A stretch of 64,000 bases of DNA. It comes from Couchioplanes caeruleus. Its GTDB lineage: Bacteria; Actinomycetota; Actinomycetes; Mycobacteriales; Micromonosporaceae. The position numbers and the translations under genes were made by a program. Position 1 is the first letter of the stretch. Each line of letters begins with the position of its first letter. Of this stretch, positions 27,562 to 35,554 are shown in pieces. The notes beneath the pieces are model-generated. The model had not been told where the DNA came from and made no database searches. It was given only the letters and a program-made list of their open reading frames with translations. The stretch spans positions 6,262,001 through 6,326,000 of the forward strand of contig NZ_RJKL01000001.1 of NCBI RefSeq assembly GCF_003751945.1, read 5' to 3'.

Positions 27562-27780
27562 CCCACCGCAGCGGGGGCGCAGGGGAGTTGCGCAGCGCGG
27601 CCCCGAGCGCGTGCTGCCCGGCGGCGAGGATGCGCCGCGTGCGGATGCGGTAGCCGAGCACGTCCTGGAGGTGGGCCAGCACGGGCTGCACGCTGCCCGG
27701 CGGCACCCCTCGCGCGGTGAGGACGCTGGCGAGCCACGCGACGAACTCGGTGAAGACCGTGCAAGCCGTCCTCGTCCCGT
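27562..27780 (-). pseudogene. Relic of a cobalamin-binding-domain protein
   Basis: In one minus-strand frame this stretch reads FTEFVAWLASVLTARGVPPG and then VLAHLQDVLG followed by RILAAGQHALGAAL. That resembles the C-terminal helices of B12-binding regulator proteins, where FxxWLxxVLxxRGVPP is common. No start, B12-binding His motif or upstream domain is in frame, and the flanking frame is Arg-rich noise, so it looks like a remnant. Its place beside the cobinamide hydrolase gene cbiZ makes a B12 link plausible. This is a weak call made by eye. Confidence 0.35.
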
Positions 27781-27807
27781 TGCGCCCGGACGGGCAAGGG
27801 GCTTCCG

Positions 27808-28491
27808 CTACGGATCGGTGCGCGTACCCGCTCGGCGCTCGGACCACGACGCCGTGCCGGCCAGGTTGGCGGCGCCGCCGGAGAGGACGGCGCGATGGGC
27901 GGCGCGGGCCAGGAGCCGGCCCCACTGCGAGCGCGGGCCGGCGTACTCCGCCTCGGGACCCGCCGGTGGGCAGAGCACGGCGACCGCGTCGGTGGCCGTG
28001 CCGGTGGCGGCCAGGCCGAGCTCGCGGATCGCCTGGGTCTTGGCCTCGGTGAGGGTGGCTACCGCGTTCACCAGGGCGCCGTGGCTCAGCCGCCGCGGCA
28101 CCCAGGCCACGATGTTGACCGTCCCGGCGTGCGGTGCCGCCTCCGCGGTGGGCGCGGCGGCCTGGATGGGCGCGCCGAGGCCGACCGTGGCCCAGAGCCG
28201 GACCCCATCGTCGTCCGCGGTGACCACGTCGGCGACGTCGACGCCGGTGAGCAGGCCGACGCCGGGACCGGCCAGCCCCAGCCCGGCGGCGATCTCGGAC
28301 AGGTGGTCGGCCGGGTCGTCGCGGTCGTAGGACATCGGTACGGTCGCGTTGACCAGCCACCGGCAGGGCCCGATCCCCCCGCCCAGCACCGCCGACGAGA
28401 TCGCGAGCACCGGCTCGGCCAGGCGCCAGACCAGCAGCGGAACGTCGCAGCCGCTCTCGTCCCGGTGGGTCAGGAGCGGTTCGGTGATCAT
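27808..28491 (-). CDS. cbiZ: Adenosylcobinamide amidohydrolase
   Basis: The 227-residue protein matches CbiZ: LAISSAVLGGGIGPCRWLVNATVPMSYDRDDPADHL, GVGLLTGVDVADV, GTVNIVAWVPRRLSHGALVNAVATLTEAKTQAI and GTATDAVAVLCP. CbiZ cleaves adenosylcobinamide to cobyric acid so that salvaged corrinoids can enter cobalamin synthesis. No cobalamin riboswitch is evident in the 115 bp upstream. A possible B12-binding protein relic lies directly downstream. Confidence 0.88.
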   Translation of the reverse strand: MITEPLLTHRDESGCDVPLLVWRLAEPVLAISSAVLGGGIGPCRWLVNATVPMSYDRDDPADHLSEIAAGLGLAGPGVGLLTGVDVADVVTADDDGVRLWATVGLGAPIQAAAPTAEAAPHAGTVNIVAWVPRRLSHGALVNAVATLTEAKTQAIRELGLAATGTATDAVAVLCPPAGPEAEYAGPRSQWGRLLARAAHRAVLSGGAANLAGTASWSERRAGTRTDP

Positions 28492-28605
28492 GGCCCGACC
28501 CTACGCGGGGCCGGCCTCGCCTCCGCCGGCGGTCCGATCCGCCTCAAGATTTCCGCAAGCTTGCCGATGGGAGGTGCTCGCATCGCACTGAGGAAGGACC
28601 CCCGG

Positions 28606-30294
28606 ATGCGCTTGACGACCCGTGCGCTGCGCCGTGGGTGGCTCCTGGTGGCCGTGGCCGTATTGGCTGCCGCCCCTGCCGCGATCACCGCTACCCCCGC
28701 CTCGGCCGCCCCGCGTGGCGGCGAGCTCCCGTACGTCGGGGGGCTTCTGCTCAGCCCCACCCGCGTCCCGGCCACCGTCCGCGGTGGGGCCCTCGCCGCG
28801 CTGCCGGCGAGCGTCGACCTGCGGCGGTACGCGCCGCCGGCACGAAGCCAGGGGCAGGTCGGCTCGTGTGTCGCCTGGTCCATCGGCTACAGCATCATGG
28901 GCTACTACGCGAACCGTACGGGCGGCAGCGGCGCCCCCTATGCCCCGCTCTTCCTCTACCTGCGCAACGTCGCCAAGGGCGGCGCCCCCCACACGGGCCT
29001 GTACCCGGATTTCGTGCTGGCCGACGCCCGGGCCAACGGCATCGACACCCAGGCGGACTACTGGCAGGGCACCACCAGATGGAACATCGCCCCGACCAGG
29101 GCGCAGATCGAGAACGCCAAGAAGTACCGCATCAGCGGCTACCGGATGCTCTTCAACGGCGCGAACCAGGGCGTCGCCGCGCAGGCGTCGATCAAGGAGG
29201 CGCTCGCCGCCGGCGCTCCGGTCACCCTCGGCGTGCCGATCTACCAGGACTTCACAAGGCTGCGCAGTCACTCCCTCTACACCTCGACGAGGGGCGGCAT
29301 CCGGGGCTACCACCAGATGGCGGTATTCGGCTACGACGCCCAGGGCATTCACGTCCGCAACTCGTGGGGTCAGGACTGGGGCAACCGCGGCGACGTCAAA
29401 CTGTCCTGGGCGTTCGTCAACGAGCAGGCGATCAGCGCGCACGCCGTCTACGGCATCACCACCCCGGCCACCCCGGCGGACCCGTCCGCCCCGGTGGTGC
29501 CGGCGCCGACCGTGACCGCCCTGTCCGTGACCGATGGCACGGCAGGCACCCTGCTCAGCATCAGTGGCAGCGGCCTCGAACGCACCACCGCGGTCCGCTT
29601 CGGCGACTGGGCCGCGGGCTTCACCAAGTGGGAAACCCCGGACGGCCTCAAGCTGTACGTCCGCGTCCCGCCCCAGAACGCCCCCGGCACCGTCGACGTG
29701 CAGGTGACCGGTGACGCCGGCAACAGCGCCGTGAGCAGTGCCACCAAGTTCACGTACCTGCCCCCGGTCCCGGCGGTCACCGGGCTCAGTCCCGGCAGTG
29801 CGCTCGTCTTCGGCGGCGCGACGGTCAGGCTCAGCGGCACCGACCTGACCGGTGTCACCACCGTCAGGATCGGCACGACGATCGTCGCCGCCAAGTCGGT
29901 GACCCCGACGTCGCTCACCTTCGTCGCGCCGGCGATGCCGGTCGGCAGCTACGAGGTCGCCGTCAACGACAAGTACGGCCTGAGCACCCGCGCCGGCCAG
30001 TTCACCTACCGGAACCCGCCGGCGCCCACCGTCACCGCGCTGACGCCGAGAACCGGCCCGACGAACAAGGCGACGCCGGTCGTGGTGACCGGCAAGGACC
30101 TCACCGGCGCCACGGTCACCGTCGACGGCAGGAGAGTCCGTTTCACGAAGATCTCGGCGACCCAGCTCAGGCTCACCCTCGCGCCCCACGCGGCCGGCGC
30201 GGTGGCGGTGCGGATCACCACCCCGGGCGGCACGTCCGCGGAAGCCACCTTCACGTACGTCGCCCCGCGGGCTCAGCTCATCCGGGGCAGGTGA
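28606..30294 (+). CDS. Secreted papain-like (C1) cysteine protease with IPT/TIG domains
   Basis: The start at MRLTTRALRRG follows GAGGAAGGA; the product has 562 residues with a signal peptide to about residue 35. The C1 peptidase core has Cys88 (GQVGSCVAW), His236 (GYHQMAVFGYD) and Asn252 (VRNSWGQDWG), the complete papain triad. Three tandem IPT/TIG immunoglobulin-like domains follow from about residue 335 (PTVTALSVTDGTAGTLLSISG, PAVTGLSPGSALVFGGATVRLSG, PTVTALTPRTGPTNKATPVVVTG). It is probably an exported protease with binding domains. Its stop lies inside the convergent esterase gene (22-bp tail overlap). Confidence 0.93.
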   Translation: MRLTTRALRRGWLLVAVAVLAAAPAAITATPASAAPRGGELPYVGGLLLSPTRVPATVRGGALAALPASVDLRRYAPPARSQGQVGSCVAWSIGYSIMGYYANRTGGSGAPYAPLFLYLRNVAKGGAPHTGLYPDFVLADARANGIDTQADYWQGTTRWNIAPTRAQIENAKKYRISGYRMLFNGANQGVAAQASIKEALAAGAPVTLGVPIYQDFTRLRSHSLYTSTRGGIRGYHQMAVFGYDAQGIHVRNSWGQDWGNRGDVKLSWAFVNEQAISAHAVYGITTPATPADPSAPVVPAPTVTALSVTDGTAGTLLSISGSGLERTTAVRFGDWAAGFTKWETPDGLKLYVRVPPQNAPGTVDVQVTGDAGNSAVSSATKFTYLPPVPAVTGLSPGSALVFGGATVRLSGTDLTGVTTVRIGTTIVAAKSVTPTSLTFVAPAMPVGSYEVAVNDKYGLSTRAGQFTYRNPPAPTVTALTPRTGPTNKATPVVVTGKDLTGATVTVDGRRVRFTKISATQLRLTLAPHAAGAVAVRITTPGGTSAEATFTYVAPRAQLIRGR

Positions 30295-31013
30295 TGGGCG
30301 AGCTGGTCACGCCATGACGGCCAGTCGTGCGGTACGTCCGGGCCCCAGAGGTCCAGCTCGTGCCGGATGCCCTTGCCGGTGAGCAACGTGCCCATCCGCC
30401 GTGTCGACTCCAGCGCGCCGGTGGTGTCCTCCCACTGGCCCTGGCCGCACACGAGCACCAGCGACAGCCGCTGCCGCAGCCAGTCCAGATGGTCTCCGTG
30501 CAGGCGGGCGACGTAGTCCACCGGACTGTTGAAGTAGACCGCGTCGCCCCGCTCGCCCCAGCCCTGCCATGAGCCCGGGTCGTAGTTGCCGGAGAGGCAC
30601 AGGGCCAGCGGGAACAGATCGGCCCGTTTGAAGGCGAAGTTCAGGGCATGGAAGGCTCCCAGCGAGCATCCGGCCGTGGCGATGTCGGCCGGCCCGGTGT
30701 CGGCCCGGATGTGCGGCACCACCGCCTGGATCACCCAGTCCTCGTAGGCGGCGTGCCGCCAGGCCCGCTCCTCCAGCGGCAGGTGGTGCGCCGACCAGGT
30801 CTCGGCGTCGAACGAGTCGACGCAGTACAGCTTGACCCGCCCGGCCTCGACAAGCTGCTCGACGGCGCCGACCATGCCGGTGCGGGAGAACTCCCACGCA
30901 TCCCCGTTCTCCGTGGGGAAGACGAGGACGGGTTTGCCCCAGTGCCCGTACACGGCGACGGTCCCGGACCGTCCGCCGTTCGGCGGCGCCAGCTCGACCG
31001 AGTAGTGACGCAT
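30273..31013 (-). CDS. Alpha/beta-hydrolase esterase
   Basis: The 246-residue protein is an esterase D/antigen-85-like hydrolase. The nucleophile Ser lies in TAGCSLGAFHALNFAF (GxSxG form GCSLG). A strand/oxyanion region GKPVLVFPTENGDAWEFSRTG precedes it, and a C-terminal histidine in PHDWPSWRDQL is the likely catalytic base. It has no signal peptide and is probably cytoplasmic. The substrate is unknown. Confidence 0.88.
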   Translation of the reverse strand: MRHYSVELAPPNGGRSGTVAVYGHWGKPVLVFPTENGDAWEFSRTGMVGAVEQLVEAGRVKLYCVDSFDAETWSAHHLPLEERAWRHAAYEDWVIQAVVPHIRADTGPADIATAGCSLGAFHALNFAFKRADLFPLALCLSGNYDPGSWQGWGERGDAVYFNSPVDYVARLHGDHLDWLRQRLSLVLVCGQGQWEDTTGALESTRRMGTLLTGKGIRHELDLWGPDVPHDWPSWRDQLAHHLPRMS

Positions 31014-31022
31014 CCCTCAACC

Positions 31023-32249
31023 CTAGGACGATCGGGGCCTTGATCGCCGTCCGGCTTCGAACGCGCAGGTGTCGAGGGTGGACAGCGGGCAGAGATGCGC
31101 GCGCGGGTAGTAGTCGCCCATCACCGCCGCCGCCGTGCCGGGACGCCCGTCCGGCGGAACGTCCAGCACCGACCGGTGGAAGCCCGGCGCCGGCATCATG
31201 TTGCGCAGCAGCACCAGATGCCGAGCGCGGGGTTCGGTCACCGAGAAGGGTACGAACGTCACGCGCCGGACGGCCTCGATATGGGCGCGCTGTTTCTCCG
31301 TACCGATGACGAAGGTGTAGTCATCACCCACGTCCACCGCGGCGACGTCGTCGTGGCGGCAACCCGGGTCGGTCTCCCCGCTCGGCAACTGATTGACCAC
31401 GACGGGGAAGAACGGGAAGCGCAGGTTCGTGCAGAGTGACCAGTAGCGCATGTCGTCGCCGCGCTGCGGCCACGGGTGGGGGTGCGGCTGGTCGGGGCTC
31501 AAGGCGGCCCGGCCCCGCACCACGACCACGGTCTCCGGGCCCGGCGGCGTCACCCAGGTGCTGAGGTAACCGCTGTCCGGGTTGGGGAAGAGCTCGTCGT
31601 TGCCCGTCGTGCGGGCGAAGGCCAGGTCCGGCGCGGACCGCGGCGGCGCGACCGGGCCGTCGGGGGCGGTGACCGCGACCGTACGCGGGCAGGGCGGCAG
31701 CGTCCGCGTCCGCCCACCGTCGGTGACCGTGAGGGTGGGCAGCACGACGGGCGACGAGGTCCCGCCGGTGGGCAGGTAGATGCGATAGACGAGGAAGCCG
31801 AGCGCGCCGTCGGGCGTGCCGGGCGGGGCCAGCGGCACCGCGTTCACCTGGTCCGGCGCGACGGCCGTCCGCACCCGCAGCGTGTACGCCCCACCCGCGA
31901 CGGCGGGCTCCTGCCACGGGTTGACGCTGCCGGGATCCGGCGTGATCTCGTAGTCGGCCCGCGCCGAGGAGACGCCGTTGCTGGTGAAAGTGCCCTGGAA
32001 ACCGTCGTAGACGGCGAAGGAGGCGTACCGGGTGTCGGGGAAGGCGCCGGTGATGGTGATCTGGCGGTCCGCGTACACCTTGAACGGCATCACCCAGTAC
32101 CGGGCGTTGCTGTCGGGCAGCGCGACGTTCGAGGCCTGCGCCCCGACCTCCTGGGGCCAGGCGCACAGGGGAGTGGCGGCGGCGGCCGGCATGCCCGGCA
32201 GCAGGGACACCAGGATGAGCATCGCCATGGCGACTCTGACACGCGTCAT
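31023..32249 (-). CDS. Secreted protein of unknown function
   Basis: The start at MTRVRVAMAMLIL gives 408 residues with a clear signal peptide cleaved near PAAAATP (about residue 25); a longer frame starts 93 bases upstream without a better site. The mature protein is strand-rich (RYWVMPFKVYADRQITITGAFPDTRYASFAVYDGFQGTF) and contains conserved-looking blocks such as MRYWSLCTNLRFPFFPVV and RHLVLLRNMMPAPGF. These are typical of large secreted beta proteins found in actinobacteria and proteobacteria. No catalytic motif is recognised. Confidence 0.75.
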   Translation of the reverse strand: MTRVRVAMAMLILVSLLPGMPAAAATPLCAWPQEVGAQASNVALPDSNARYWVMPFKVYADRQITITGAFPDTRYASFAVYDGFQGTFTSNGVSSARADYEITPDPGSVNPWQEPAVAGGAYTLRVRTAVAPDQVNAVPLAPPGTPDGALGFLVYRIYLPTGGTSSPVVLPTLTVTDGGRTRTLPPCPRTVAVTAPDGPVAPPRSAPDLAFARTTGNDELFPNPDSGYLSTWVTPPGPETVVVVRGRAALSPDQPHPHPWPQRGDDMRYWSLCTNLRFPFFPVVVNQLPSGETDPGCRHDDVAAVDVGDDYTFVIGTEKQRAHIEAVRRVTFVPFSVTEPRARHLVLLRNMMPAPGFHRSVLDVPPDGRPGTAAAVMGDYYPRAHLCPLSTLDTCAFEAGRRSRPRSS

Positions 32250-32375
32250 GCGGGCATCACAACACGTGAAGATTTCGATGATATTCAATATTTTGGAACA
32301 ACCGTGAACGACATCCTCGCGCCACGCGGCCGTGATGACCATCGGTCACCACCCCACGTCTGCCATCATGGCCGA

Positions 32376-33065
32376 ATGCTTGAGCTCGGCCGGATGCTTC
32401 GTGGGATGGTCGCGATCCTCGCCGTCGTGGGGTTCGCCGGATGCTCGTCCGGCGACCCTGAGCCGGACGGGGGGAAGCTCACCGTCTCCATGATGCAGAA
32501 CGCCCTGCTCAAGCCCGCCGACATCGGCCCGACCTGGAAGGCGCCACCCGAGTCGGCGCCACCCGCGACCCTGGTGAGCGTCTGCGGCGGCGACACCGAC
32601 CCCGCCATCATCCCGGGCAAGCCGTCGCTCGCCTCCGCGCCGCTCTCCGACGAGGGCACCAAGGGCGTGCAGAGCCTCACCCAGTACGCCCTGGTCTACG
32701 ACGACATCATCTCCGCCGCCACGGCGCTTGCCACGCTGCGTGCGGTCGCCGATGCCTGCCCGAAGAGCGTGCAGCGGCCCGCCAAGACCGGCGACCGCCA
32801 GGAGCCCGCCTACACCGAGACCGCAAACACGTCGTCGCTGGAGGAGGGCTCCTGGGCCGGCTTCGTCACCGTCCGCCACAAGCAGTACGACAAGGCCCAC
32901 CCGGCCACCGCCGACGTCGCGGTTGTCGTCCTGACCCGCGCCAACGTCGTCCTCGTCGACCAGTACGCGATCTACCGCCTCGGCCGCTCCGACGCGAGCG
33001 CCAACCCCCAGTTCGCCGCGGACTGGCAGAAACTGATCGGCACCACCCTCAGCCGGCTGCCTTAA
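32376..33065 (+). CDS. Lipoprotein of unknown function
   Basis: The protein has 229 residues from the chosen ATG. The lipobox VVGFAGC near residue 23 marks a lipoprotein anchored outside the membrane. The rest has the general pattern of PknH-sensor-like extracellular domains (LLKPADIGPTW near the start, alternating strands and helices, and paired cysteines CGG and ACPKS). This assignment is weak. Its stop overlaps the stop of the convergent DUF1905-type gene by four bases. Confidence 0.7.
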   Translation: MLELGRMLRGMVAILAVVGFAGCSSGDPEPDGGKLTVSMMQNALLKPADIGPTWKAPPESAPPATLVSVCGGDTDPAIIPGKPSLASAPLSDEGTKGVQSLTQYALVYDDIISAATALATLRAVADACPKSVQRPAKTGDRQEPAYTETANTSSLEEGSWAGFVTVRHKQYDKAHPATADVAVVVLTRANVVLVDQYAIYRLGRSDASANPQFAADWQKLIGTTLSRLP

Positions 33066-33511
33066 CGCGCTCGGCCCTCGGCGAGCATCGCCACCGACCG
33101 GGCGATCCGCCGCTCCCGGGTCGGCGCCGTCTTCGCCCCGGTGACCTGCAGAACGTGCCAGTTCTGGTTGCTGTAGGAAAGCCCGGCCCAGAAGGCCTTC
33201 GCCTCGGGTGACGCCTCGAGCGCGGCGGCGAGGTCTTCCGGAACGTCCACCTCCCGGACCGCCGTGTCCAGCTCCACGTCGACCTCCAGGACGTCGCCCG
33301 CGGCGATACCCGCCTGAGCGCGCCGCTCCGCGCTGACGCCGAGCCAGTAGCTCCCGTCCATCCGCGCGATGGAGCCACGCCACTGGTGGCCGTCGACGGA
33401 TACCACCACCTTGGGCCGGCCGCCCCCACCCAGCTCGGCGACCACTCCGTCGTCCACCCGGAACCCGGTCGTGCTGCCACCCGTGGCCAGCAATTCCCCA
33501 CGAAACCTCAT
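33062..33511 (-). CDS. DUF1905/YdeI-like protein
   Basis: The 149-residue protein has an N-terminal barrel-like DUF1905 half (MRFRGELLATGGSTTGFRV, GHQWRGSIARMDGSYWLGVSAERRAQAGIAAGDVLEVDVELD) and a C-terminal YdeI/OmpD-associated segment (EVPEDLAAALEASPEAKAFW-type, then SNQNWHVLQVTGAKTAPTRERRIARSVAMLAEG). The length is normal. The family is widespread and its biochemical role is unknown. Confidence 0.85.
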   Translation of the reverse strand: MRFRGELLATGGSTTGFRVDDGVVAELGGGGRPKVVVSVDGHQWRGSIARMDGSYWLGVSAERRAQAGIAAGDVLEVDVELDTAVREVDVPEDLAAALEASPEAKAFWAGLSYSNQNWHVLQVTGAKTAPTRERRIARSVAMLAEGRAR

Positions 33512-33651
33512 GCCGCCGAGACAATCACGGATGATCGCGCGGGTCCAGAACCCGCAGCTCGGACTCCCGGCGTGCGGACCGCCGTCATTTCCCGATAAGT
33601 ACGGGCCAGATCCACTCTCATCTCGTCGAACCGCGTCACGACATGAAGGTG

Positions 33652-33681
33652 TTGACCATTGTGGACGCCGTCGCCTACGCT
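33652..33681 (+). promoter_or_regulatory. Likely promoter of the thioesterase/MoaD-like operon
   Basis: TTGACC (33652-33657) and TACGCT (33676-33681) are separated by 18 bases and sit directly before the palindromic operator at 33686-33705. They lie about 50 bp upstream of the thioesterase start. The match to the main sigma consensus is moderate. Position relative to the operator supports the call. Confidence 0.45.
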
Positions 33682-33685
33682 CGGG

Positions 33686-33705
33686 TAGACAGAACGTTCT
33701 ATCTA
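33686..33705. promoter_or_regulatory. TetR-type operator palindrome
   Basis: The sequence TAGACAGAACGTTCTATCTA is a 20-bp palindrome with one mismatched pair, of the AGAACGTTCT kind bound by many TetR-family repressors. It sits just downstream of a TTGACC/TACGCT promoter pair and 25 bp before the thioesterase start. The TetR gene at 34973 closes the same cluster and is the obvious candidate binder. Binding is inferred. Confidence 0.65.
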
Positions 33706-33729
33706 TCTGGTCGCAGGAGGACGGTGTCG

Positions 33730-34581
33730 ATGCCGCGCACTGTGCAGTCCGAGATCTTGTACGACTCCAGCTTCTTCACGCCGGTGCAGATGCAGCCGCG
33801 CAGCGTACTCTCGATCGGCTTCGCCAACTGGGCGAAATGGGCGTCGCGGCATCTCGCCAGCTTTCCGCAGCTCATCCGGCGGTTCGGGGTCAGCTTCGTG
33901 ATCGTCCGCATCCGGATCGACTACCTCGCCCCCTTCCGGTTCCTCGACGGCGACCGGGTCATCGCGTCGACCGGCGTGCAGGTCGACACGACCGGCCGCT
34001 ACCTGCGCGTCACCTCCGAGGTCACCGACGGCGACCACGCCATCGCCCGCGCGGAAAGCTACGCCCGCTGCGTCAGGCTCGACAGCGACCGCGGTTTCGG
34101 CGCCGAGACCGGGCGGATTCCCGACGTACTGAACGACCTGTTCCATTCCGACGAACAGGGCGCTCCGCCGCCGCCGCGCGTCCTGCAGGAATCGCTCGAG
34201 ACCCTGGAGGCGAAGCATCCGGCGGTCGCCGGAGTCACCAACCCGGTCGTCATGCATCGCGGCCTGTGCGAGGTCGCCGACCAATGGAGCTTCGTGGAGA
34301 TCCCCGCGCAGCTCGGTGCCGCTCGGGAGACGCTGGTAGCGCAGCATGGCCGTCGAAACCCGCGCATCAGGTCCGGACTGACCGATCCGGTGCGAGGCAT
34401 CGAGATCGAGCTGATGCGCCCGTTCTTCCTCCTTGACGAGGCGACCTTCGCAGCCTCCGTACATCACGTCGACGACTCCATCGCGTTCTCCCACCGGCTG
34501 GTGGGTCGCGACGGTCGCCTGCACGGCCTCGCGCTCGAAACCTTCGACGCACCCGACGAGCCGGCTGAAGTAGCCGCCTGA
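33730..34581 (+). CDS. Hotdog-fold acyl thioesterase-like protein
   Basis: The start MPRTVQSEIL follows AGGAGG (33715-33720), giving 283 residues; an in-frame ATG 87 bases upstream would translate through the operator. The protein resembles tandem hotdog acyl-ACP/acyl-CoA thioesterases: FANWAKWASRHLASFPQL, VIVRIRIDYLAPFRFLDGDRVIASTGVQVDTTGRYLRVTSEVTDGDHAIARAE, and a second repeat ending DDSIAFSHRLVGRDGRLHGLALETFDAP. It probably hydrolyses an acyl thioester or acts as a dehydratase-like binding protein. The downstream neighbours are a MoaD-like carrier and a TetR gene. Confidence 0.7.
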   Translation: MPRTVQSEILYDSSFFTPVQMQPRSVLSIGFANWAKWASRHLASFPQLIRRFGVSFVIVRIRIDYLAPFRFLDGDRVIASTGVQVDTTGRYLRVTSEVTDGDHAIARAESYARCVRLDSDRGFGAETGRIPDVLNDLFHSDEQGAPPPPRVLQESLETLEAKHPAVAGVTNPVVMHRGLCEVADQWSFVEIPAQLGAARETLVAQHGRRNPRIRSGLTDPVRGIEIELMRPFFLLDEATFAASVHHVDDSIAFSHRLVGRDGRLHGLALETFDAPDEPAEVAA

Positions 34582-34620
34582 ACCTGAGACCGACATCGAC
34601 CCATCGCCGGAAGGAAACCC

Positions 34621-34887
34621 ATGCACATCCGTCTGCCGGGCACGCTGTTGCACTACGTCGGCCACAGCGACGCGCTCATTTACGACGCAGGCACCGTTCG
34701 TGACGCCCTGTCCATGCTCGTCCAGGAATACCCGCCGCTCGGTCTGGTCCTGCTCGACCCCACCGGCCAGGTGCAGCGTTTCCACAGTCTGTTCCTCAAC
34801 GGCGAGCAGCTTCGCAACGACGAACTGGACCGCTCCGCCGCCGCCGACGATCGGCTGGAGGTGCTGACCGCCATCGCGGGCGGCTGA
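34621..34887 (+). CDS. MoaD/ThiS-like sulfur carrier protein
   Basis: The 88-residue protein has a beta-grasp sequence pattern (MHIRLPGTLLHYVGHSDALIYDAGTVRDALSMLVQEYP, then SLFLNGEQLR) and ends exactly in Gly-Gly (LTAIAGG). That C-terminus is the site adenylated and thiocarboxylated by MoeB/ThiF-type E1 enzymes. GGAAGGAAACCC precedes the ATG. No E1 or MoaE is adjacent, so the partner is elsewhere. Its position after a thioesterase gene rather than in a cofactor operon is unusual. Confidence 0.8.
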   Translation: MHIRLPGTLLHYVGHSDALIYDAGTVRDALSMLVQEYPPLGLVLLDPTGQVQRFHSLFLNGEQLRNDELDRSAAADDRLEVLTAIAGG

Positions 34888-34894
34888 CGCCGCC

Positions 34895-34965
34895 GGCCGG
34901 CGCTGTTGCTTCGTAAGGTCCACTGCCTTGGCCGGCGCTGTTGCTTCGGAAGGTCCACTACCCTT
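34895..34965. repeat. Tandem duplication of 35/36 bp before the TetR gene
   Basis: Unit 1 (34895-34929) and unit 2 (34930-34965) each start GGCCGGCGCTGTTGCTTCG and end AAGGTCCACT plus CCTT, with three differences including one inserted base. A partial third GGCCGGT follows and runs into the TetR start codon at 34973. The duplication lies in the promoter or leader of that gene. Confidence 0.85.
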
Positions 34966-34972
34966 GGCCGGT

Positions 34973-35554
34973 ATGGCGAAGGCACCCACCGCACCCGATA
35001 GACGCTCGTCGCCCGCGCGGCAGCGACTGCTCGACGCCGCTGCGCGGGTGTTCTACGCCGAGGGCATCCACGCCGTCGGCGTCGACCGGATCATCACCGA
35101 GGCGGGCGTCACCCGGGCGACCTTCTACAACCACTTCCGGTCCAAGGACGACCTCGTCGCCGCGTACCTCGACGAGCGCGACCGCAAGGTACGGGCGCGG
35201 GTCATGGCCGCGGTCCCCGACAGCAACGATCCCCGAGCCATCCTGAGCGCCCTGGCCGCCGGGATCACCGAGGAGATGTGCGAACCCGGGTTCCGGGGCT
35301 GCGCCTTCATCAATGCCGCCGCCGAGTATCCCGACCCGGACCATCCGGTGTCGCGCGTGATCGCCGGGCACCGTGCCTGGTTCCGTACGGCCCTGGCCGA
35401 GTTCCTCGCTCAGGCCGGTCATCCGGACCCGTACCGCGTCGCCGGAACGCTCTTCATGCTCCGCGACGGTGCGATGGTGAGCGGACATCTGGAAGGTCCC
35501 GAGGCCGTCCGTGCGAACTTCACCGAGGCCGTGCTCGGCGTGCTCCAGCACTGA
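34973..35554 (+). CDS. TetR/AcrR family transcriptional regulator
   Basis: The protein has 193 residues from MAKAPTAPDRRSSPARQRLLDAA. The N-terminal helix-turn-helix is classical (RVFYAEGIHAVGVDRIITEAGVTRATFYNHFRSKDDLVAAYL). The C-terminal ligand domain resembles the TetR_C class with CEPGFRGCAFINAAAEYPDPDHPVSRVI. It probably represses the thioesterase/MoaD-like operon through the palindrome at 33686-33705. The gene end overlaps the 3' end of the truncated T7SS-like gene on the other strand, close to the boundary of the accessory region. Confidence 0.9.
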   Translation: MAKAPTAPDRRSSPARQRLLDAAARVFYAEGIHAVGVDRIITEAGVTRATFYNHFRSKDDLVAAYLDERDRKVRARVMAAVPDSNDPRAILSALAAGITEEMCEPGFRGCAFINAAAEYPDPDHPVSRVIAGHRAWFRTALAEFLAQAGHPDPYRVAGTLFMLRDGAMVSGHLEGPEAVRANFTEAVLGVLQH

